This document shows, in pieces, positions 1 through 7,932 of a stretch of DNA of 45,007 nucleotides. This DNA is from Anaerolineae bacterium (lineage in GTDB: Bacteria; Chloroflexota; Anaerolineae; Aggregatilineales; Phototrophicaceae). The stretch covers positions 65,789 through 110,795 of the forward strand of contig JAHDWN010000021.1 in the NCBI GenBank assembly GCA_023382675.1, written 5' to 3'. The notes under the pieces were generated by a model. That model did no database searches, was not told the DNA's origin, and worked only from the letters and a program-made list of their open reading frames with translations. Made by a program: the position numbers and the translations under genes. How positions within the stretch are numbered: position 1 is the stretch's first letter; each line of letters opens with the position of its first letter.

Positions 1-21
1 GTTCGCTGAAGTCAAGCGGGA

Positions 22-1731
22 TCAGGCGCGCTTACCTGCGGCTGGTGCTCGATACGTATCCTGGGACGCTGCGCGAGTGCCCTCACGTTCGCTGCCGTGC
101 ATCAACCGCGCCGGGATCATGGCAATCAGGCACAAGACCGCACCCGCAAGCCCCATTTCACTAAGCACGCGCACCGTTAAACGGAAGTAGACATCGACCG
201 CTGCATATGGATCGGGCGCGCTGGCGCCATATTCAAATACAACCAGATCCGACAGCCGCTGTGACGCAAAGGCGGTTAGCAGCGCGATACCCAGGGTCAT
301 GCCGAGCAGACGCATGAGGATAACCAGCGCCGAGGCTGCACCGAGTTTGTCCGGGTCAGCAGCGTTGATCACCGATGCACTGATGGGTGAGAAGGTCAGG
401 CCGAGACCAACGCCAACCAGCGCCATCTCGAACGCCATAAGTCCGTCGCTCACATCCGGCGTCCAGGTTTTCCAGACGAGGAAGAAGCCCAGACCGGCGA
501 GCACCAGCCCAATTAATGTGGCACGCCCGTAGCCGACTCGTTCGCTCAGCCATCCGCCAGGGACGGCGGCCAATGCCATCGGAATGGTCAAAGCCGAAAG
601 TAGAATACCCACCTTCAAAGCGGCGTCGGCCAATTCACTGACATCCTCAGCGCGAATGTTGACCATGATCGGAACGCTCACCAGGCCGATCATGAGGCAA
701 AATCCGACGAATAGATTCGTCGCCGCGCCTGCTGCCAGGTTTCGCCGGGAGAATACGCGCAGATCGAACAGGGGATCAGACTTGCGCAGTTCGATGAAGA
801 TGAATCCCGCCAGCATCAGTCCACCGAGTGCGAGCACAGGCAGTGCATAGGGCGGCAGGCCACCAAGCTCACTGAAGTTGGCGGTCGCACTGCTGATCTC
901 GAGCTTTGCGCCCAAGCCCACGACCAGGCTGATCAACGTGCCGCTGATCAAGAGCGTGCCCAGCCAGTCAAAACGGCCATGAGCGCGTTCTTGCGGGGTA
1001 CTGCGCAGCGCACAGAGCACGGCGACCAGGGCGATCAGGCTGATCGGCAGGTTGAGCCAGAAAAGGGCGCGCCAATCGGGCGCATCCCAACTCAGGCCGA
1101 TCTGACGAAAAAACGCCTCAAAACCGGCGGCGTGATCAGCGAAAAACTTGACCATCACACCGCCATAGAGATGACCCAGCACCCAGCCGAGCGTGTCGAC
1201 TGCGCCAATCATGCCCAGTGGCTGCGCGCGTCGATGCGCTGGAAACAGATCGCCGACGAGCGCCAGGCTGACGGGCACAATCGCGCCCGCGCCCAATGCC
1301 TGGATGATACGCCCGATAATGATGGTCATCAGGGCGATATTGCCGCCTTCCGGGCGCACCCCTTGAAGGCGGAAAATCAGGTTGTACAACCAGCCCGCAA
1401 TCCCCTGGCGTCCCTGAGGATCGACTTCGGCGACGACAAAAGAGCCGATCATGAAGATGATCAGGCAGGCGACAAAAGCCGCCCGCCGACCGACCAGATC
1501 GCTGACGCGCCCCATGAAGGTCAGGCTGATGGTATAGGCGAGCAAATATCCGGTGACGACCCAGGCGGCGTCATTAATGACCATCTGGGGTGGCAGTTCA
1601 AGACGGACAATAATCTCCGGCAAAAATGCGGAGACAATTGTCAGATCGAGCGCGCCAATGAACACCGGGATGCTGACAAGGATCAGCACTAACCAGGGGT
1701 TGACAGCCCTCGTTTGTGTACGTTCCTTCAC
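22..1731 (-). CDS. DHA2-type MFS exporter, P55/Rv1410-like
   Basis: This 569-residue inner-membrane protein belongs to the major facilitator superfamily and is long enough for 14 helices, as in the DHA2 drug/lipid exporters. Helix 1 carries ALDLTIVSAFLP. Motif A is visible as GRVSDLVGRR near residue 75. The antiporter motif C region reads LGWVLGHLYGG near residue 183, with His where most members have Pro. The start overlaps the end of the upstream lipoprotein gene by 4 nt, so the two are almost certainly co-translated. In Mycobacterium, an LprG lipoprotein gene precedes the MFS gene P55 (Rv1410c), and the pair moves triacylglycerides and lipoglycans across the envelope. The same order here suggests a lipid or glycolipid exporter (inference). 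A plain multidrug exporter is the alternative. The gene is complete, with its stop 22 nt from the window edge. Confidence 0.9.
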   Translation of the reverse strand: MKERTQTRAVNPWLVLILVSIPVFIGALDLTIVSAFLPEIIVRLELPPQMVINDAAWVVTGYLLAYTISLTFMGRVSDLVGRRAAFVACLIIFMIGSFVVAEVDPQGRQGIAGWLYNLIFRLQGVRPEGGNIALMTIIIGRIIQALGAGAIVPVSLALVGDLFPAHRRAQPLGMIGAVDTLGWVLGHLYGGVMVKFFADHAAGFEAFFRQIGLSWDAPDWRALFWLNLPISLIALVAVLCALRSTPQERAHGRFDWLGTLLISGTLISLVVGLGAKLEISSATANFSELGGLPPYALPVLALGGLMLAGFIFIELRKSDPLFDLRVFSRRNLAAGAATNLFVGFCLMIGLVSVPIMVNIRAEDVSELADAALKVGILLSALTIPMALAAVPGGWLSERVGYGRATLIGLVLAGLGFFLVWKTWTPDVSDGLMAFEMALVGVGLGLTFSPISASVINAADPDKLGAASALVILMRLLGMTLGIALLTAFASQRLSDLVVFEYGASAPDPYAAVDVYFRLTVRVLSEMGLAGAVLCLIAMIPARLMHGSEREGTRAASQDTYRAPAAGKRA

Positions 1732-2486
1732 GACGAACTCCCCACAGGTGTTTCCACTTGGACTTCGGGCGGTGGGTCGAGTTCTGGTGTGCCGTCAATG
1801 TTGAAGACATCGACTGTCCAGGTGGTTGGCTCTGGCTCATCTGCCGTCTCTGTGCCAGGCTGCACAATGACGAAACGCGCCGGATAGTTGTTCGCCGCGT
1901 CGATAAAGACATCGACATTGACGATTTCGCCGAGATCGTAGACCAGTCCTGCCAGCAGCGCGCCTACATCTGCACCGCGCGCGGTGGCCTGCAAATGGTA
2001 CGCGCGGACACCACTTTCGAGCGTGGTCAGATCCAAATAGGTCAGACCAATCATCGCGCGGAGGGCAGCCTGGAAGCCGGTTTCCTCCGCAATCAGCCGC
2101 TGCGGGTTGAATCCGGGCGCAAACTGCGCATTGATCCACTGGTTCGCCGTCAATATCTGATTACGATAAAACTGCTGGTCGCCCTTCGAAAAGACATCCA
2201 CATCTGCGGGGATGCCTCCGATTGCCAGCAGGCGGACACTTGCCTGCATGATATCGGGCGCGACATATTGGGCATTCGCACGCCGAAACACAAGCTCACC
2301 CAAATCGGTCAGAATGAAGTAGGGTGCGCCGGTTTGTTCGACGATCATTTGAAAACTTGTGGTTTGCCGGATGAGTCTTCCGCTTTCCATCACCAATTCG
2401 AGTGGATCGGGCGGAGGGGTAGTCTGGTTCTGGCAACCGGTTAGCAGCAGCAGTGTCAACGCGATGCAACCGAGAATGCGCGTCAC
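1728..2486 (-). CDS. LppX/LprAFG-family lipoprotein
   Basis: This 252-residue lipoprotein has a short signal peptide ending in a lipobox (LLLLTGC, Cys18). The mature part fits the LppX_LprAFG fold, a half-barrel that holds lipid in a hydrophobic cavity: an N-terminal helix with SFQMIVEQTG, a conserved YVAPDIMQASVRL segment, and a C-terminal segment (VDVFIDAANNYPARFVI) typical of the family. The GTG start at 2486 is chosen because AGGAAGGA lies 6-7 nt upstream. It is the first gene of a two-gene operon with the MFS exporter, overlapping it by 4 nt. By analogy with LprG-P55 it should shuttle a lipid from the transporter to the outer surface. The family assignment rests on pattern recognition. 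The cargo is unknown. Confidence 0.8.
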   Translation of the reverse strand: MTRILGCIALTLLLLTGCQNQTTPPPDPLELVMESGRLIRQTTSFQMIVEQTGAPYFILTDLGELVFRRANAQYVAPDIMQASVRLLAIGGIPADVDVFSKGDQQFYRNQILTANQWINAQFAPGFNPQRLIAEETGFQAALRAMIGLTYLDLTTLESGVRAYHLQATARGADVGALLAGLVYDLGEIVNVDVFIDAANNYPARFVIVQPGTETADEPEPTTWTVDVFNIDGTPELDPPPEVQVETPVGSSS

Positions 2487-2519
2487 AACAATTCCTTCCT
2501 GATGAGACTACACACTCTA

Positions 2520-2534
2520 TTCAGTATATCTGAA
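2520..2534 (-). promoter_or_regulatory. -10 element inside a 15-bp palindrome before the lipoprotein-MFS operon
   Basis: TTCAGTATATCTGAA is a palindrome with 5-bp arms. On the minus strand it contains TATACT, a good -10 hexamer, about 35 nt upstream of the GTG start at 2486. No convincing -35 hexamer is seen at 17 nt. A repressor bound here would cover the -10, so the operon may be controlled by a small dimeric regulator (inference). Confidence 0.4.
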
Positions 2535-2543
2535 GGATATCTA

Positions 2544-2564
2544 CGAAAAACCAATGGGTTGGTT
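2544..2564 (-). terminator. weak intrinsic terminator after the M14 peptidase gene
   Basis: On the minus strand AACCAA and TTGGTT pair around a CCCA loop and are followed by TTT. This lies 50 nt beyond the stop of the M14 gene and just before the promoter-like palindrome, as expected for a terminator separating the two units. The stem is only 6 bp and AT-rich, so strength is doubtful. Confidence 0.4.
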
Positions 2565-2614
2565 GCATTTCCTGTAAGGATAGAGAGGTTTTACCACTGT
2601 CTTGCAGCCCAAAG

Positions 2615-3604
2615 TCAATTGCCCTGGGCCATCCAGGTCATGAGCGCGCTGAGGGCGCGAAGGTTGCGGTCGAACTCCGGATCTGTCCATGTTTGCAGCT
2701 CGACATCTGCGGACGCAATCCCCAGCCCGACGATCCAGGACGGCGCTGTTCCGGTGACAGGGTAAGCGTCAAACTCAGTGCCATACTGGTAGCCGGCGCT
2801 TTCGCCATAGATGGCCGCGAGCCTGTCCGACGTTGCCGCGCCATCCGTCCCCACCGGCGATTCCGCGCACGAGCCGCTGAAAACACCGCCCGCAGCACTG
2901 TGATAGAAAAGCACGGCATAGGGACGCGCCGCCTGGATGAAATCTGCCAGCGCAGACGTCTCCGGCTCAGAGAAAGCATAAGGCCCCGCGTTCACACGAC
3001 TCGACCTCCAAACCGCATCTTCTTGCCAGCCGCAGCCCCAATTGCGATTGAGATCGACGCCATGATCGTTGAATCGTCCCTGCGCTTCTCTGCCATAAGG
3101 CAGCCCATCGGGATTGGCAATCGGGATCAATGCCAGCGCCACACCGGAGGGTACATCTTGTGGATTTTGGGCATAATGCGCGATCAGCATGTTCACCAGG
3201 GTGACAGTATTGGCTTCCCATCCGCCATGAATGCCGCCGACGATTACGAGCAGCCTTCCGCCCGATCCAAAGCGCCGCGCCAGAATGCCGCGCCCGCCCG
3301 CCGAACGGCCAATCAAGGTGGTGTCGCCAGGTAAAGTTGTTGTTGCCAGCGGCAGCGCGACCTGGGTCAGCAGTTCAGGCTCCACGGTTGCGGGCGGCGG
3401 CGCGGTTGGCGGGATGGGATCAAACGTCGCCGTCTCGGTCGGGGCGCGCGTGGCTACACTGCGCACCTGGGTCGCACGCGCCGTCGCAGGCGGGAGCCGT
3501 GTTTCTGGCTGTACGACCGCCAGTTCATCGGCGGAGGCAACAGGTTGGCACGCAGCGACGCAAATCAGTATGATAATGATGGCATAGCGCAATGGTGGCC
3601 TCAA
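2615..3604 (-). CDS. M14-family zinc carboxypeptidase-like lipoprotein
   Basis: This exported zinc peptidase has a lipoprotein signal (YAIIIILICVAAC), then a Pro/Thr-rich linker of about 75 residues, then an M14 carboxypeptidase domain. Visible active-site elements are GGIHGGWEANT (zinc-binding His and Glu, with one extra residue between them compared with the usual HxxE), DLNRNWGCGW (substrate-binding DxNRN), LFYHSAAGG (third zinc His) and DVELQTW (general-base Glu). It probably cleaves peptides or cell-wall peptide outside the membrane. The start is uncertain. TTG at 3604 gives a compact signal peptide and has GGGAG upstream. ATG at 3640 is possible but adds an odd acidic leader and has no ribosome site. 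Reading further upstream runs into the antisense of the neighbouring TPT linker, so a longer start is rejected. Confidence 0.82.
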   Translation of the reverse strand: MRPPLRYAIIIILICVAACQPVASADELAVVQPETRLPPATARATQVRSVATRAPTETATFDPIPPTAPPPATVEPELLTQVALPLATTTLPGDTTLIGRSAGGRGILARRFGSGGRLLVIVGGIHGGWEANTVTLVNMLIAHYAQNPQDVPSGVALALIPIANPDGLPYGREAQGRFNDHGVDLNRNWGCGWQEDAVWRSSRVNAGPYAFSEPETSALADFIQAARPYAVLFYHSAAGGVFSGSCAESPVGTDGAATSDRLAAIYGESAGYQYGTEFDAYPVTGTAPSWIVGLGIASADVELQTWTDPEFDRNLRALSALMTWMAQGN

Positions 3605-3638
3605 CGTCAAGTGACTCCCAGGATCGGAGGACAGCGCC

Positions 3639-4751
3639 ATGATTATAAGAGCGAAACACGCGATTGCACTGGTTATTGTCGTTCTTTTGATAGCGGGCTG
3701 CCAGCCAGAGGCGCAGGATGTCGTGATTCCGACACTGGCACAGCTTCCTACCCTCACTCCGAGCGCGACGCCAACGAATACGCCGACGCCCACGGAGACG
3801 CCGCCAAATACAGCCACGAGCACCGCAACCTCCACGCCGACGAACACACCGACACCGTCATCGACGCCGACGCTTACAGCTACGACAACCGTGACCGTGA
3901 CCCCTTCGAACACGCCGACCGCTACCAATACCGCAACCGCAACGCGCACGTCGACTCCACGTCCGACGCGGACACCGCGACCGCCGACGGCGACCGCGAC
4001 GCCATCAGCCACCAGTACGCCGGACGTGCCCATCATTGTCTCATTCCAGGCGACATCGAGCACTGTGCCTGATAATTCCTCGGTGACGCTGTTCTGGTCG
4101 ACGATCAATGCGGATGGGGCACGCATCGAACAACTGAATGCGCAAGGCGCCATCGTCAATAATTTTGCCGTCGTCCCCAATGGGCAGCTGCCGGTCTTGC
4201 TCCAGGCAGCGCAGGGGCGCAGTGCGATCTTCCGGCTCGTTGCCGTGCGCGGCAGCAATGAGGTCGCTCAGGCGATCAACATCACGATCACCTGCACGAT
4301 TTCATGGTTCTTTGGCGATCAATACGCGCCACCGGATGCGAGCTGTCCACAATCTCTGGGCGCATCCGCACCCGGCAATTACCAGCCGTTCGAACGGGGC
4401 TACATGATCTACGTGACAGCGAACGGCCTCAACCGGATCTATGGCCTGCAATTCGAGCAAAATCGCTACATTGTTTACGCGAACGGTTGGGATGGCACGA
4501 CCATCAACAGCACCGCCGCGCCGACGGGATTATTCATCCCGCAGCAGATGTTCAACTGGGTCTATTACAACACCCTCGCTCCGATTGGCGCATGGAATCA
4601 GCAAATTGGCTGGGCAACAGCCGACATCAATTCTGAGAATCGCACGATTCAGTATGAAGCGGGCAGTGGGCGTTTCTACATTGATGCACCGGGAGGACTG
4701 GTATTCCGTTTCAGCGATGGTGACTCCGGGTCGTGGACACGAATCCGGTAG
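3639..4751 (+). CDS. TPT-linker lipoprotein of unknown function
   Basis: This 370-residue lipoprotein has a signal peptide ending in LLIAGC (Cys21), a Thr/Pro-rich linker of about 95 residues, and two extracellular parts. The first (residues 130-215) begins [13 protein letters not shown] and looks like an immunoglobulin-type beta sandwich. The second (about 216-370) contains several Trp and aromatic residues ([26 protein letters not shown]) and ends at the stop. It resembles repeated C-terminal domains of Chloroflexota surface proteins, but I cannot name a family. The ATG at 3639 follows GGAGG by 8 nt, which fixes the start. The divergent M14 gene starts at most 34 bp away. It probably sits on the outer face of the membrane. 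No catalytic motif is seen. Confidence 0.8.
   Translation: MIIRAKHAIALVIVVLLIAGCQPEAQDVVIPTLAQLPTLTPSATPTNTPTPTETPPNTATSTATSTPTNTPTPSSTPTLTATTTVTVTPSNTPTATNTATATRTSTPRPTRTPRPPTATATPSATSTPDVPIIVSFQATSSTVPDNSSVTLFWSTINADGARIEQLNAQGAIVNNFAVVPNGQLPVLLQAAQGRSAIFRLVAVRGSNEVAQAINITITCTISWFFGDQYAPPDASCPQSLGASAPGNYQPFERGYMIYVTANGLNRIYGLQFEQNRYIVYANGWDGTTINSTAAPTGLFIPQQMFNWVYYNTLAPIGAWNQQIGWATADINSENRTIQYEAGSGRFYIDAPGGLVFRFSDGDSGSWTRIR
3747..4026 (+). repeat. Thr/Pro-rich low-complexity linker (TPT repeats)
   Basis: This degenerate tandem array of ACG/CCG-type codons encodes [11 protein letters not shown]-like sequence inside the lipoprotein gene. It is a flexible, probably O-glycosylated spacer. The low-complexity DNA also opens a spurious Val/Gly-rich reading frame on the other strand. 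Confidence 0.85.
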
Positions 4752-4757
4752 TCCAAT

Positions 4758-5825
4758 ATGGGTGTACGCCATCTCCCGAATTTGCTGCGGGATCGGCTGG
4801 AACAGCTGCCGATCCTGATCCTGTACCTGACCGACGGCTGCAACAGCCGCTGTATCACGTGCGACATCTGGCGCAATCCGCGCCTGAACATGCGGCGCGA
4901 GCTGGTCGAGCATCTGGCAGATGAGGTCGAAGCCCTGGGCGTGCGTTGGGTCGTGCTCAGCGGCGGGGAAGCCATGCAGCACCCACATTGGCCGGCGATT
5001 GCCGCACGCTTTCGTGAGCGCGGTGTACGCACGATTCTGCTGACCAACGGCCTGCTCCTGCGCCGGCAGGCCGCCGACGTGATCGAGCAGATTGACGAGG
5101 TGGTTGTCAGCCTGGATGCAGCGACCGCAGCCAACTATGAGGCGATTCGCGGCGTCGATGGGTTCGATTTGCTGCTTGATGGCATTCGCGCAGTCCGTGC
5201 GGGCGACGTTCCAGTGACGACACGGACGACGCTTCAGCGGGCAAATTACGCGGAAATGCCCCAGATAATCGATGTCGCTAAGAGCGCGGGTGTCAACGCG
5301 ATCAGCTTTCTAACCGTCGACGTGACCAACCCTTATGCCTTTGGTGATCGCCTGATTGCAACCATCGGTTCAGGCTCGCCGCCAGGTCATGGCCCACCAG
5401 CAGCGGCGCTGGCCCGCGACGACATTGCGCGTTTTTCCGATTTGCTCGACCGGATCGAGCGTGATTATGCTGACGATTTTGCGAGCGGGCGGATCGCCGA
5501 GTCTCCGGCGAAGCTTCGGCGCATGGTGACGTACTTTCAGGCTGTGCTGGATGGGGCTGGGTTTCCTGCCGCGCGTTGTAACGCTCCACATCTTTCGACG
5601 GTTGTCCAAGTAGATGGCACGGTGCGCCCCTGCTATTTCTTACCCGTCATGGCTCGCGTGGGCGACGACGAATCCGGTTTACCCAGACTTGCGCCTCTGC
5701 AAGAGGTCATCAACACACCGGAGGCTCTGGCGCTGCGTCGTGCTTATCGGAATGGCGAACGCCCGGAGTGTGCGAGTTGTGTGTGCCCACTCTATAAGGG
5801 TCCGCGCGCGCTACTTCGCTTGTAG
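4758..5825 (+). CDS. radical SAM protein with SPASM-like C-terminal cysteines
   Basis: This 355-residue radical SAM enzyme has the cluster motif GCNSRCITCDIW (CX3CX2C) near residue 30, which binds the SAM-cleaving 4Fe-4S cluster. SGGEAMQHP (GGE motif) follows near residue 74, then VVVSLDAATAANYEAIRG, typical of the barrel. The C-terminal part has further cysteines (RCNAP, VRPCYF, ECASCVCPLY), matching a SPASM-type auxiliary cluster region with a VDGTVRPC segment. Such proteins modify peptides, cofactors or sugars. No precursor peptide or partner is recognisable nearby. It starts 6 nt after the lipoprotein stop and is followed 14 nt later by a small membrane protein gene, so it is in an operon. 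The substrate is unknown. Confidence 0.88.
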   Translation: MGVRHLPNLLRDRLEQLPILILYLTDGCNSRCITCDIWRNPRLNMRRELVEHLADEVEALGVRWVVLSGGEAMQHPHWPAIAARFRERGVRTILLTNGLLLRRQAADVIEQIDEVVVSLDAATAANYEAIRGVDGFDLLLDGIRAVRAGDVPVTTRTTLQRANYAEMPQIIDVAKSAGVNAISFLTVDVTNPYAFGDRLIATIGSGSPPGHGPPAAALARDDIARFSDLLDRIERDYADDFASGRIAESPAKLRRMVTYFQAVLDGAGFPAARCNAPHLSTVVQVDGTVRPCYFLPVMARVGDDESGLPRLAPLQEVINTPEALALRRAYRNGERPECASCVCPLYKGPRALLRL

Positions 5826-5839
5826 AGGAGATTTGACTT

Positions 5840-6346
5840 ATGCGGTCGTGGGGCGTCATCGCGACGCCGATCGGCATTCCACTCATCCTTATTGGAAGTT
5901 TCCAATTGATTCGCACTGTGCTTGTGATCAGTGGACGCCGCAAAGGGCCGCTGCTGCGGGTGTTTGAAGCTTATACAGATAAGCCACAGGCGTACAATTC
6001 ATTGCGCGCTGTGGCCGTGTGGATAACAGTTGTCATTATCGGTGTCCTGATTTATCTATCCGAGACGATGACGCTGCCCATCGCCGCTTTTATACCCCTG
6101 GTTTTGGCAATCGCAACGGCAGTCTGGGCGAATGAGCAGCCCGATTTCATTCGGCAATATTTACCGTTTCTGATGCCGGAACCGCGTTGGTTTGTCGATT
6201 TGAGCAGCCGAACAACGCTGACCGAACGCCGCCATATTGCCTATATGTGGTTGAAGCTGCCGCGGCGCACACGCATTCTTTATGACCATCATGATGGCGC
6301 ATTTCGCATCTGGGTCGATCTGGTAATTATGGGAACGTTGGGATAA
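5840..6346 (+). CDS. small membrane protein of unknown function
   Basis: This 168-residue protein has about three membrane segments (residues 8-30, 56-76 and 80-98), then a soluble C-terminal part rich in basic residues and His (RRHIAYMWLKLPRRTRILYDHHDG). AGAGGAG lies about 10 nt upstream. It sits between the radical SAM gene (14 nt gap) and the GT39-like gene (7 nt gap), so it is co-transcribed with both. I do not recognise a family. Confidence 0.7.
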   Translation: MRSWGVIATPIGIPLILIGSFQLIRTVLVISGRRKGPLLRVFEAYTDKPQAYNSLRAVAVWITVVIIGVLIYLSETMTLPIAAFIPLVLAIATAVWANEQPDFIRQYLPFLMPEPRWFVDLSSRTTLTERRHIAYMWLKLPRRTRILYDHHDGAFRIWVDLVIMGTLG

Positions 6347-6353
6347 CCAATTC

Positions 6354-7853
6354 ATGCCGCAGAATTTCTACAGTGTACGGCGGCGCTGGCAATCGTACTT
6401 ACTTGCATGTCTGTTCCTGTGCCTGTTATGGTGGTCGCGCCTCCATGCTGTGGAAATGCTGCCGCTGCATAACGATGAAGGGCTGCATCTGACACGCGCA
6501 GTCGAGGTCTGGAGCGGGCACCCGTTCTGGGCTATCAGCGACGGTAAGATCATCAATCACTGGCTGATTGCGGCTTTCTATCCACAGAATGTGCCGGTCT
6601 TCATCGGACGCATTGCCACCGTTTTCGTAGCCTTGATCGGGCTGGCTGCGAGCTTTGGGCTGGCTCGCCGGTTGTCTGGCAACATTGCACAGGTGTTGAT
6701 CAGCGGGCTGTGGATCGGCGCGGTGTATCTTTTCTTTTACGAGCGCATGGCCTTCAGCGATGCTCAAGCAGGCGTGCTGAGTTTGTGGGCGCTGCTGGCG
6801 AGCTTGCGCCTGGCGCAGCACGGGCGCGTGCAAAATGCCATGATCACGGGCTTTGTCTTAGGCCTGGCTTTGCTGTTCAAGTTCACCGCTGCGCCGTTTG
6901 CCCTGAGCGTCGCGCTGATCATATTGGCGGCAGGGCGAGCATCATTGCCGCGTCGCTTTGTTCTTCTCGCCATGGTCATTGCTGTGGTCTGCGTGATGTT
7001 TGCCGTCCCGCTGCTGTATCTGACGTGGCGTGGGCAGGATTTTTTTGCGGTTGCATTTGCCTGGATCGGCACGGGCGGCGGAGCACGCGGGATCACGCTG
7101 GTCGAAAACATTCAGCGCCTGCTGCTGATTCTGCTCGATCTCGGTGCGACCTGGTGGTCGGTACTCACGTTCACCGGGCTTATCCTGGCTGCTCTGTGGG
7201 GCAATCGGTCGCTGCGTGTGCTGTTGATCGCCGCCTTGCTGCCACTGCTGGCAATTCTCATCCTGGGAAGTGATGCACAGTCGCGTCATTTCGTGGTCAC
7301 GCTGCCGCCATTCATCGCCGTTGCCGCGCTGGGATTGTCCGCCGCAGTCAACCGGTTGCCACAAGGCTGGCGACCAACCGCCGTGGGTATTCTGCTTCTG
7401 AGCATTCTGGTAGGCTTCGCGCCGTTTGCCTATCAGTCGTACATCGATCCGGCAAAATTGCCGCTGCCTGACTTGATGCGCAGTCAGTATGTGCATGACC
7501 ACAGCAGCGGTTATGGACTGCGTGAAGCAGTGCAGGCATTTCCAAGCACGATCCAGCGCCGCGATCTGCCGATTGTCGCCAGCATGTTTCCGGATAGCTG
7601 CCGCCGTGCCAATTTCTACGCCGCCCCTGGCCTGGACATGATCTGCGCAGACGCGCCCGGACAGCCACAGATAGAAGCGGCAATCGAAGCGCATGGCGCT
7701 GTATATGTTCTGGTCGAAAATGGCGGCTTGATCGGCATCGATGTCAGTATGCTGCCCTTCGTTGCCACCCGGATGGCTGTTTACCCGCGTCCAGGTGAGG
7801 AGGCAGCGAACGCGAGTGTGCAGTTGTGGCTGCTTGAGCGTGAGCAGCCCTGA
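6354..7853 (+). CDS. GT-C membrane glycosyltransferase, GT39/PMT-like
   Basis: This 499-residue polytopic protein has about 10-12 helices. After the first helix comes an acidic loop, LHNDEGLHLTRAVEVW, which fits the catalytic Asp/Glu loop of GT-C enzymes such as PMT and ArnT. These move a sugar from a polyprenyl-phosphate donor to a lipid, protein or glycan on the outer face of the membrane. A soluble C-terminal segment (about residues 370-499) contains MFPDSCRRANFYAAPG. It ends the run begun by the TPT lipoprotein. Donor and acceptor cannot be told from sequence. Two other GT-C-like proteins occur in the window (10055-12064 and 35879-37891), suggesting an active surface glycan system. Confidence 0.82.
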   Translation: MPQNFYSVRRRWQSYLLACLFLCLLWWSRLHAVEMLPLHNDEGLHLTRAVEVWSGHPFWAISDGKIINHWLIAAFYPQNVPVFIGRIATVFVALIGLAASFGLARRLSGNIAQVLISGLWIGAVYLFFYERMAFSDAQAGVLSLWALLASLRLAQHGRVQNAMITGFVLGLALLFKFTAAPFALSVALIILAAGRASLPRRFVLLAMVIAVVCVMFAVPLLYLTWRGQDFFAVAFAWIGTGGGARGITLVENIQRLLLILLDLGATWWSVLTFTGLILAALWGNRSLRVLLIAALLPLLAILILGSDAQSRHFVVTLPPFIAVAALGLSAAVNRLPQGWRPTAVGILLLSILVGFAPFAYQSYIDPAKLPLPDLMRSQYVHDHSSGYGLREAVQAFPSTIQRRDLPIVASMFPDSCRRANFYAAPGLDMICADAPGQPQIEAAIEAHGAVYVLVENGGLIGIDVSMLPFVATRMAVYPRPGEEAANASVQLWLLEREQP

Positions 7854-7888
7854 GCCACACTTCAAACAACATTCGGGTTGCTCCACGC

Positions 7889-7894
7889 TATAAT
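7889..7894 (+). promoter_or_regulatory. -10 hexamer before the DUF6065-like gene
   Basis: A perfect TATAAT lies 39 nt before the ATG at 7933, in the gap after the GT39-like gene. No good -35 hexamer is seen at 16-18 nt. It implies a separate transcript for the downstream gene with a leader of about 30 nt. Confidence 0.45.
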
Positions 7895-7932
7895 TGAAAA
7901 GTGCCGTTCCAAAATCCAATGGAGAGTTGTCC

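Noticed and set aside
979-1692. Plus-strand 237-codon frame across the MFS gene
   Set aside because: It lies fully antisense to a well-supported transporter, has no ribosome site, and its composition (Asp/Gln/His-rich) is typical of antisense shadows.
3605-4258. Long minus-strand frame rich in Val/Gly continuing the M14 gene upstream
   Set aside because: It is the antisense of the TPT linker in the lipoprotein gene. Repetitive ACG/CCG codons read as VGV on the other strand. The lipoprotein start has a strong ribosome site and the M14 signal peptide fits a start at 3604.
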